Below, in pieces: positions 47,125 to 53,816 of a DNA stretch of 64,000 nt. The position numbers and the translations under genes were made by a program. Each line of letters begins with the position of its first letter. The stretch's first letter is position 1. The notes beneath the pieces are model-generated. The model did not search any database. It worked only from the letters and a program-made list of their open reading frames with translations, and was not told the DNA's origin. Source of the stretch: Reyranella sp. (GTDB lineage: Bacteria > Pseudomonadota > Alphaproteobacteria > Reyranellales > Reyranellaceae); the NCBI RefSeq assembly GCF_004296935.1, contig NZ_SCVH01000075.1, positions 101,470 to 165,469 of the forward strand, written 5' to 3'.

Positions 47125-47151
47125 GTCATCCCGAGCAATTGCGAGGGATCT
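47125..47151 (+). repeat. Second copy of the GTCATCCCGAG...CGAGGGATCT repeat arm
   Basis: Reads GTCATCCCGAG, then a variable five-base middle, then GCGAGGGATCTG. It shares its two ends with the right arm at 45115-45140 but differs in the middle (CAATT here). It lies 12 bases after the nitrilase stop, immediately after a small hairpin ACGGCC CTT GGCCGT (47112-47126), and 40 bases before the IS left end. Confidence 0.55.
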
Positions 47152-47190
47152 GATAAGCGAAGGATCCTTCGGCTATGCCTCAGCCCGTAT

Positions 47191-48826
47191 TTCCCCGATG
47201 AAGCATTGAACTGGCCCGCATCGACTCCATTTGAGCCATAGGATTCAGCATCTTTTCTCATTGGGTCGAGGCGATGATGGCGCAGCCAGCGGGTGAAGCC
47301 CAATCCGATGCTCTCCGGCTCGATTTCGATCACCGCCTCAAGCTTGAGTTCCACGGTTCGAGTGTCACCTCCGATGCCGGCTTGCTGGCCTATCGCGAAC
47401 TCGGCGACGCGCTCGGCCTGATGGCCATCGCGGGGCAACACCTGGTTGACGGTCGCACGGGCCGGAACGGTCGCCATGATCTGGTGGGCATGCTGCGCCA
47501 GTCGGTGTTCGGTCGGCTTGCCGGATACGAGGACGTCAACGACGCCGACCGGTTGGGGCGTGATCCTGCAATGCGCTGGATCGTCGGTGGCAAGGCGGTC
47601 GAGCGCGATGCGGCCTCGACCAGCCAGATGGGGCGGTTCGAGACCGAGGGGCTGGCGAGTGACGGGAACCTTGCCGCGCTTGTCGATCTCTCCGGGCAGT
47701 GGATCGACTGCGTTCATGGTCGCCGCTCGCCGAGGTCCATCGTGCTCGACATGGATTCGAGTGTCAGCCCGACGCATGGCGATCAGGAAGGCACCGCCTA
47801 CAACGGCCACTTCGCCGGCACCTGCTACCATCCGCTATTCGTGTTCAACCAGTTCGGCGACCTGGAGCGTTCTGCGCTGCGTCCGGGAAACGTCATTCGG
47901 CGGATGGCTGGCGGGACGTGCTCGAACCGGTCGTGGCCCGCTACCGGGAGCGTGACCTGCGCCGCTACTTCCGCGCCGATGCCGCCTTCGCCAACCCCGA
48001 CGTCTACGAGTTCCTGGAAGCCGAATACTACAAGTACACGATCCGGCTGCCCGCCAACCGCATCCTCCAAGAGCGCATCGGCTACCTGCTCAAGCGCCCT
48101 GTTGGCCGCCCGCCGATCACGATCCAACGATACTACGCCAGCTTCCGCTATCAGGCGCAGAGCTTGGCGATGCCACGACGCGTCGTCGCCAAGGTCGAGT
48201 GGCACCCCGGCGAGCTTTATCCCCGCGTCGGCTTCATCGTCACCAACCTGTCACGACCGACCGAACGGGTCGTTGCCTTCTACAACAGGCGCGGGACGTG
48301 CGAGCAGTGGATCAAGGAAGGCAAGAACGCGATCAAGTGGACGCGCCTGTCATGCTGCTCGTTCGCCGCCAATGCGGTGCGTCTCCAGTTGCACGCGCTG
48401 GCCTACAATCTCGCCAACTTCATGCGGACGCTGGCGCTGCCCGAGGTGGTCGCGCAGTGGTCGCTGACCAGCCTGCGGGAGAAGTTGATCAAGATCGGGG
48501 CCAAGGTCGTGCGTCATGCCCGCTACGCCGTCTTCCAGATGGCCGAGGTCGCGGTGCCGAGAGAACTGTTCGAGAAAATCCTGCGGCTGATCGACGAGCT
48601 GCGACGACGACAGGCCCCAGCGTAGGACCGGACGGGGCGAATGCGTCGTCACCACGGGAGGAGTGTGTCTGGATGGCGAGAAAAAGAGCCGAATCGATGG
48701 ATCAGGCGTCGTTTTGGGCGTTGAACGCGGCAGGAGCGCCGGGAAAAGTGTGTCGGCCGACCATGGCTTCCCCGCAATCCGGCACAATGCTAGATCTTGC
48801 CCCGGTCTTGGAGTTCATCTGGGGAA
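47191..48826 (+). mobile_element. IS1380-family insertion sequence, degraded
   Basis: About 1636 bases bounded by candidate terminal inverted repeats. The left end begins TTCCCCGATGAA (47191-47202). The right end, read in reverse complement from 48826, begins TTCCCCAGATGAA; they agree at 12 bases with one gap, and scattered matches continue inward (AC-GG-C). The length matches the roughly 1.6-1.7 kb usual for IS1380-family elements. It contains a single transposase gene broken by a frameshift. No clear target-site duplication is visible at these ends, so the limits are provisional. It splits the comF-grxC-nitrilase block from DUF1178-ubiG. Confidence 0.65.
47274..48625 (+). pseudogene. IS1380-family DDE transposase, frameshifted
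   Basis: The first part (from MMAQPAGEAQSDALRLDFDH) continues in one frame to about 47893. It includes the first catalytic Asp in IVLDMDSSVSPTHG and the TAYNGHFAGTCYHPLFVFN block. Homology then continues in the next frame with GWRDVLEPVVARYRERDLRRYFRADAAFANPDVYEF (second Asp) and CEQWIKEGKNAIKWTRLSC (final Glu), ending QAPA. Restoring one C in AACGTCATTCGG near 47894 joins the frames as NVHSADGWRDV, so a one-base deletion is the simplest cause. Function is probably lost unless ribosomal slippage or a sequencing error is involved. Rest of the sequence looks intact. Confidence 0.85.
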
Positions 48827-48868
48827 TGTCGGTTCAGTTGGACAAGATCGACAGATCAGGAGAGTGAG

Positions 48869-49264
48869 TTGCGTAAAATCGCTGTATTCATTGCCGTCGT
48901 TGCGATGCTCGGAGTCGCTGCGACCGGCGCTCGTGCCGAGGTGATCCAACTTGGAAAGCACTCGGTTGCCGAAGTCAGAAGCGCCTGTGGCGCTTCGTTC
49001 ACCGTTCACGCCGATGGCGGCGGCTACGGCTGCCAGAAGAGCTGCAAGGGTTCCGACGGGAAGCAGGGGACATGCGCCGTCGCGTGCGACAACAACAACA
49101 ACTGCAATGGCCAAACGCCAGACAGGACATCGCCCGGCACCGGGACGCGCAACACGACGGACTTGAACGCCGTTCTTACGAACCGGGTCGCGACGGAAGC
49201 ACCGCCGCAGAGACAGGCTCCCACCGGACTGGGCACCTCCAAGCCTGCACCGCAGCGCCAATAG
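48869..49264 (+). CDS. Small secreted cysteine-containing protein, unknown function
   Basis: A 131-residue protein with a clean signal peptide (LRKIAVFIAVVAMLGVAATG, cleaved near ARAE). The TTG start is supported by AGGAG six to seven bases upstream. The mature N-terminal half holds six cysteines within about 50 residues (ACGASF, GCQKSCKG, GTCAVACDNNNNCNG), a pattern suggesting disulfides. The C-terminal half is a low-complexity Thr/Pro/Gln-rich tail. I recognise no family. It lies 43 bases beyond the IS right end, so it may have come in with the mobile region or lost its upstream region to the insertion. Confidence 0.65.
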   Translation: MRKIAVFIAVVAMLGVAATGARAEVIQLGKHSVAEVRSACGASFTVHADGGGYGCQKSCKGSDGKQGTCAVACDNNNNCNGQTPDRTSPGTGTRNTTDLNAVLTNRVATEAPPQRQAPTGLGTSKPAPQRQ

Positions 49265-49290
49265 CCGAAGGCACGAAGCATTGCTCGCGA

Positions 49291-49315
49291 GGGCGCTGCC
49301 ACTCGGGCAGCGCCC
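49291..49315. terminator. Ten-base-pair GC hairpin between convergent genes
   Basis: A perfect stem GGGCGCTGCC ACTCG GGCAGCGCCC (10 base pairs) follows the cysteine-rich gene by 26 bases and faces the converging methyltransferase. It lacks a T-run. A Rho-independent role is not proven, but its stability and position suit a transcription barrier. Confidence 0.4.
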
Positions 49316-49389
49316 GTCATGGCCCCCAGCGGCTTCAGCGGCGGCGCAACTCGAAATACGTGCCCGCGACCGGGTCGGAGAATGCCGGC

Positions 49390-49890
49390 TCAGGATGACA
49401 AGCGCGCCGCGATCCGCTGGACCATCGCCATCTTCGGTTCGCTGATCATCCGCGCCTCGTAGGCGATCACCGAGAAGCGGCCGCGCACCAGCTCGAGCAA
49501 CTCGCCGTCCTTCAGGAGGAAATCCGGATTGCTCGGTTTGCCGAAGCGTTCGTTGCCGACCATGAAGGTCTCGTAGAGCAGCACGCCACCGGGCTGCAGC
49601 GCGGCGAACAGGTGAGGGAACAGCGGCCGGTGCAGGTAGTTGGTCACCACCACCGCGCCGAACGTGCGACCGGCCAGCGGCCAGGGTGAGCCGTCCTCGA
49701 GATCGGCGGCGATGACTTCGACAGTGTCGGCAGCGACGAGGCCGCTCACGTCGCGATCGATCGCCGTCACGGGGTGACCGCGCTCGGCGAAGAAGCGCGT
49801 GTGCCGCCCGTTGCCCGCCGCGAGGTCGAGAACGGCGGCGCCGGCCGGCACGAGACCGGCCCAGGTGGCGATCCAGGGCGAAATCGTCAT
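49390..49890 (-). CDS. SAM-dependent methyltransferase (small, TehB/UbiE-like)
   Basis: A 166-residue class I methyltransferase. Motif I is VLDLAAGNGRHTRFFAERGHPVTAID, motif II region is VIAADLEDGSPWPL, and LQPGGVLLYETFMVGNERFGKPSNPDFLL follows. The ETFMVGNE-GKPSNPDFLL segment is typical of a widespread small family of unknown substrate. It overlaps the EamA transporter gene by four bases, so it is the downstream gene of a two-gene unit. Confidence 0.82.
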   Translation of the reverse strand: MTISPWIATWAGLVPAGAAVLDLAAGNGRHTRFFAERGHPVTAIDRDVSGLVAADTVEVIAADLEDGSPWPLAGRTFGAVVVTNYLHRPLFPHLFAALQPGGVLLYETFMVGNERFGKPSNPDFLLKDGELLELVRGRFSVIAYEARMISEPKMAMVQRIAARLSS

Positions 49891-50753
49891 GGCTTGCGCC
49901 CTCCGGCGCCCTTCAGGTTCAGCAGGTTGCCCGACAGGATCAAGGCGGCGCCCAGCACGGTGAAGGTGTCGAGCCGTTCATTGTAGATCAGCCATCCGGC
50001 GAGCGCCGCCAGCGGCACGCGCAGGAAATCCATCGGCACGACGATGGTCGCGTCGGCATGCAGCATCGCCCGCGTCAGGCAGTAGTGCGAGTAGGTGCCG
50101 AGGAAGGCGATGACGAGGATCCAGCCCCAGATGGGGGCGGAGGGCCATCGCCAGACGGCGAGGGCCGGCACCAGCCCGATCGCCGACTGGATGACCAGCA
50201 TCCAGAACAGGATGACCACGACGCTGTCGGTGCGCGTCAGCGACTTCACCATGGTGACGGAGATGGCGAAGCCGACGGCGGCGGCGAGCGCGATCAGCTG
50301 GCCGGGCACGATCTCGTTGGCGCCCGGCCGCACGATGACGACGACACCGACCACACCCAGCACGACGGCCAGGTTCTTCCAGAGGCCCATGCGCTCGCCG
50401 AGGAAGGCCACGGCCAGGATCGCCGTCCAGATCGGCATGGTGAACTCGATCGAGATGACCTGGGCCAGCGGGATCAGGGTGAGCGCCAGGAACCAGGCGA
50501 ACTGCGCGCCGTAGTGCGCCACGTTGCGCACGACATGTTGCCAGGGCCGCGAGGTTTTGAGCGCGGCGAAGCCTCCGGCCAGGTGGATCAGCGGGTAGAG
50601 CATGAGGAGGCCGATAAGGGAGCGCATCTCCATGATCTGGAAGACATCGAGCGCGCGCGTTGCCTCGCGCCCGGCGATCGCCATCAGCAGCATCGCCAAC
50701 AGCCATCCGGCCATCCAGAAGGCGGCTTTGGTATTGGAAGGTTGGTGATCCAT
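49887..50753 (-). CDS. DMT-superfamily (EamA) transporter
   Basis: A 288-residue membrane protein with ten predicted helices in two EamA repeats. The first repeat ends with FTMPIWTAILAVAFLGERMGLWKNLAVVLGVVGVVVIVRP. The second has the matching VPMDFLRVPLAALAGWLIYNERLDTFTVLGAALILSG. Likely a metabolite exporter; substrate unknown. The ATG at 50753 is used, since earlier in-frame codons run into the opposite-strand DUF1178 region. Divergent from the DUF1178 gene and co-transcribed with the methyltransferase. Confidence 0.87.
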   Translation of the reverse strand: MDHQPSNTKAAFWMAGWLLAMLLMAIAGREATRALDVFQIMEMRSLIGLLMLYPLIHLAGGFAALKTSRPWQHVVRNVAHYGAQFAWFLALTLIPLAQVISIEFTMPIWTAILAVAFLGERMGLWKNLAVVLGVVGVVVIVRPGANEIVPGQLIALAAAVGFAISVTMVKSLTRTDSVVVILFWMLVIQSAIGLVPALAVWRWPSAPIWGWILVIAFLGTYSHYCLTRAMLHADATIVVPMDFLRVPLAALAGWLIYNERLDTFTVLGAALILSGNLLNLKGAGGRKP

Positions 50754-50840
50754 CGGTGGTTCGGCGGCGGCTTGCTGGGTGAGGGGGCGCGACAATCGGG
50801 CCTTGCGTCCGGCCCGACAAGCCACCATTTTTGAACTGTC

Positions 50841-51329
50841 ATGATTTTGTATCGCCTGCGTTGCGCCAAGGGCCACGAGTTCGACAGCTGGTTCAAGGAC
50901 GGCAAAACCTACGAGCGCCAGGAAAAGCGTTCCCTGATCGGCTGTCCGGCGTGCGGTAGTGCCAAGGTCGTGCGCGCCCCGATGGCGCCGCGCATCGGCA
51001 AAGGCGGCCAGGGACGCGGCGAGCGCGTCGAGGCGCCTGTCGAGGCGCCGACCCAGACCGCGCCGGCCCCGGCACCCGATCCTCAGATGGCGGCACTCGC
51101 CCAAGCCATTCCCAAGGAGATGCGCGAGACGCTGCTCAAGCTCCGCGAGCAGGTCGAGAAGAACCTCGAGCCGGTCGGCGAGAAGTTCGCCGAGGAGGCG
51201 CGCAAGATCCACTACGGCGAAAGCGACAAGCGCGGCATCTACGGCCAGACCACCGACGAGGAAGCCGAGGCGCTGGCCGACGAGGGCATCGAGTTCGGCC
51301 GCCTGCCCTGGATCCCCAGGGGCAATTGA
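50841..51329 (+). CDS. DUF1178 family protein
   Basis: A 162-residue protein starting MILYRLRCAKGHEFDSWFKDG with a zinc-ribbon-like pair C8 and CPAC near residue 36. A Pro/Ala linker and a conserved C-terminal block follow (ARKIHYGESDKRGIYGQTTDEEAEALADEGIEFGRLPW). This is the alphaproteobacterial DUF1178 family, function unknown. It normally sits beside the nitrilase gene, as the next conserved gene, but here 3.7 kb of IS and extra genes intervene. Confidence 0.93.
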   Translation: MILYRLRCAKGHEFDSWFKDGKTYERQEKRSLIGCPACGSAKVVRAPMAPRIGKGGQGRGERVEAPVEAPTQTAPAPAPDPQMAALAQAIPKEMRETLLKLREQVEKNLEPVGEKFAEEARKIHYGESDKRGIYGQTTDEEAEALADEGIEFGRLPWIPRGN

Positions 51330-51347
51330 CATCGGCAGCAGGAAAAG

Positions 51348-51373
51348 ATAGGATTTCCGCCGTGTAATCCTAT
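51348..51373. repeat. Perfect 8-base inverted repeat downstream of DUF1178
   Basis: ATAGGATT and AATCCTAT flank a ten-base interior, forming a perfect AT-rich inverted repeat in GC-rich DNA, 18 bases after the DUF1178 stop. No T-run follows, so operator or replication/segregation roles are as possible as termination. A further direct repeat AGTTGTTA (51485-51492 and 51497-51504) lies ahead in the same gap, the second copy overlapping the ubiG end. Confidence 0.5.
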
Positions 51374-51493
51374 TGTCTGTCCGGGCACTGATAGGCCAGG
51401 ACAGGGGCTGGCGACGTGAAACAGGTCATTCGGTGTCCCACGGCGTCACTGTCTCGATGGGATGATTTTCCAGGTAAATCAACGAGTTGTTAG

Positions 51494-52276
51494 CTAAGTT
51501 GTTACCCTGCCGGCGACGTGAACCCGTGTCCCATGCAGCATGTAGTTCACGTCCAGATCGGTCTTGTTCAGGCTCCAGGCCCGGCTGAGCGGGCTGTAGA
51601 CCACGCCGACGATTTCTTTCGTGGTGATGCCACCGGCCTCAAGGCCGCGCACGGCCTCGGAGGGTTTGAGGAACTTCTTCCAGTCGTGCGTGCCGCGCGG
51701 CAGCCAGCCCAGGACGTATTCCGCGCCGGCAATGGCGAGCGCCCAGGCCTTGGCGGTGCGGTTGAGGGTGGAGAGGAAAATCAGCCCGCCGGGCTTCACC
51801 AGCCGGGCGCAGGATTTGAGGAACAGGTCGACGTCGGCCACGTGCTCGACGATCTCGAGCGCCAGCACGACATCGAATTGGGCGGCGCTGCTGGCCAGGG
51901 CCTCGGCGGTGCCCTGGCGGTAGTCGATCTCGAGCGCCTGCTTGCCGGCATGGAGGCCGGCGACGGCGATATTGCGGGCCGAGGCGTCGACGCCGGTGAC
52001 CGTGGCGCCCAACCGCGCCATCGGTTCGCTGAGCAGGCCGCCGCCGCAGCCGATGTCGAGCACGGAAAGGCCTTTCAGCGGCTGGCCCGACAGCGCCTCG
52101 CGGCCCCAGTGGGCGGCGGCGCGGTCGCGGATATAGCCGATGCGGACCGGGCCGAGGCGATGCAGCGGCGCGAACTTGCCGGTGGGGTCCCACCACTCCT
52201 CGGCGATGCGCGAAAAGCGCTCGATCTCGGCCGGATCGACCGTGGAGTTGTGCGGAGTATGCGTGGTCTGGCTCAT
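51494..52276 (-). CDS. ubiG: Ubiquinone O-methyltransferase
   Basis: A 260-residue UbiG that carries out both O-methylation steps of ubiquinone synthesis using SAM. The family opening VDPAEIERFSRIAEEWWDPTGKFAPLHRLGPVRIGYIRD is followed by motif I VLDIGCGGGLLSEPMARLGATVTGVD. FDVVLALEIVEHVAD and the C-terminal segment GTHDWKKFLKPSE then follow. The ATG at 52276 (MSQTTHTPHNSTVD) is the usual start. It is divergent from lysC. Confidence 0.96.
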   Translation of the reverse strand: MSQTTHTPHNSTVDPAEIERFSRIAEEWWDPTGKFAPLHRLGPVRIGYIRDRAAAHWGREALSGQPLKGLSVLDIGCGGGLLSEPMARLGATVTGVDASARNIAVAGLHAGKQALEIDYRQGTAEALASSAAQFDVVLALEIVEHVADVDLFLKSCARLVKPGGLIFLSTLNRTAKAWALAIAGAEYVLGWLPRGTHDWKKFLKPSEAVRGLEAGGITTKEIVGVVYSPLSRAWSLNKTDLDVNYMLHGTRVHVAGRVTT

Positions 52277-52354
52277 GGCTACCCTTGACCCATATGGCGC
52301 CATCGGTGTCTATAGCCCGCTTTCCGGGCAGAGGCTTGTCCTTCGAGTAGGTTC

Positions 52355-53602
52355 ATGGCGCGCATCGTTCTCAAATTCGGCGGGACTTCGGTCGGCGACA
52401 TCGACCGGATCAGGAATGCTGCGCGCAAGGTCAAGGCCGAGGTCGCGCGCGGCAACGAGGTCGCGGTCGTGGTTTCGGCCATGTCGGGCGCCACCAACCA
52501 GCTCGTGAAGTGGGTCAACGAGGCGGCCAGCCTGCCCGATCCCAGCGAGTACGACGTCGTCGTGGCGACCGGCGAGCAGGTCACCGTCGGCCTGCTGGCG
52601 CTGGTACTGCAGCAGGAGGGCGTCAAGGCGCGCTCCTGGGTGTCGTGGCAGATCCCGATCCGCACAGACGGGGCGCATGCCAAGGCGCGCATCGTCGACA
52701 TCGAGACCGCCGAAATGGCGCGGACCATGGTGGCGGGCGAGGTCCCGATCGTGGCCGGCTTCCAGGGCCTCTCGCCCGACGGCCGCATCACGACGCTCGG
52801 GCGCGGCGGCTCGGACACCTCGGCGGTGGCGCTGGCGGCGGCGCTCAAGGCCGACCGCTGCGACATCTACACCGACGTCGATGGCGTCTACACGACCGAT
52901 CCCAGGATCGTCGAGAAGGCGCAGAAGATCGACCGCGTGACCTACGAGGAAATGCTCGAAATGGCCTCGCAGGGCTCGAAGGTGCTGCAGACGCGCTCGG
53001 TCGAGCTGGCGATGAATCATCATGTGCGCGTGCAGGTGCTGTCGTCGTTCGACGCCGCACTGGGCAGCGATCTGCCTGGCACGCTGGTTGTGGACGAGGA
53101 CGAAATCATGGCTCAGGGACTCGAGAAATCCGTGGTGAGCGGCATCGCCTTCTCCAAGGACGAGGCCAAGGTCACCGTGACCCACGTGCCCGACCAGCCG
53201 GGCGTGGCGGCGGCGATCTTCGGGCCGCTGGCGGCGGCCAACATCAACGTCGACATGATCGTGCAGAACGTCTCGCTCGACGGCAGCTCGACCGACATCA
53301 CCTTCACGGTGCCGCGGGCCGATCTCGCCCGGGCGGTGCAGCGGCTCGAGGAGGCCAAGGCCCAGCTCAAGTTCGCCGAGGTCAAGTCGGACATCAACGT
53401 CGCCAAGGTCTCGGTGATCGGCGTCGGCATGCGCAGCCATGCCGGCGTGGCGCTGAAGATGTTCGAGACGCTCGCGGCCAAGGGCATAAACATCCAGGTG
53501 ATCTCGACGTCGGAGATCAAGATCAGCGTCCTGGTGGCGGCCGAGTACACCGAGCTCGCGGTCCGCGCATTACATACGGCTTACGATCTCGACGCCGCCT
53601 GA
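52355..53602 (+). CDS. lysC: Aspartate kinase
   Basis: A 415-residue aspartokinase that starts the lysine/threonine/methionine/DAP pathway by phosphorylating aspartate. Motifs are KFGGTSVGDIDRIRNAA at the N-terminus, SAMSGATNQLVKWV, GRGGSDTSAVALAAALKADRCDIYTDVDGVYTTDPRIV, and two C-terminal ACT domains (about residues 260-415; VTVTHVPDQPGVAAAIFGPLA, VSVIGVGMRSHAGVALKMFE). The ACT pair is the site of feedback inhibition. Length is normal; the internal-start small subunit of some species is not evident. Confidence 0.96.
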   Translation: MARIVLKFGGTSVGDIDRIRNAARKVKAEVARGNEVAVVVSAMSGATNQLVKWVNEAASLPDPSEYDVVVATGEQVTVGLLALVLQQEGVKARSWVSWQIPIRTDGAHAKARIVDIETAEMARTMVAGEVPIVAGFQGLSPDGRITTLGRGGSDTSAVALAAALKADRCDIYTDVDGVYTTDPRIVEKAQKIDRVTYEEMLEMASQGSKVLQTRSVELAMNHHVRVQVLSSFDAALGSDLPGTLVVDEDEIMAQGLEKSVVSGIAFSKDEAKVTVTHVPDQPGVAAAIFGPLAAANINVDMIVQNVSLDGSSTDITFTVPRADLARAVQRLEEAKAQLKFAEVKSDINVAKVSVIGVGMRSHAGVALKMFETLAAKGINIQVISTSEIKISVLVAAEYTELAVRALHTAYDLDAA

Positions 53603-53816
53603 TCGCATTAGTTTCCTTGGTGGTTATGCGAATTAGCCGGTAGGCAGTTCGGCGCGGGTCTTGCTATAAGCGGGCCATGCGCGCGGCACTCACCTGCAAG
53701 GCTTGCCTCAACGCCCGCCCCCTCAACGCCCGGCCGTTGGCGGCGTGGCGAGCTTGCGCCTGCGCCATCGACCGTAGCTTCGTCGTCATCCGACTCAAGC
53801 ATCCTGCGGTCTGACC

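Noticed and set aside
47181-48830. A target-site duplication for the IS
   Set aside because: The bases flanking the proposed ends (GTAT and TGTC) do not match, so no duplication is claimed.
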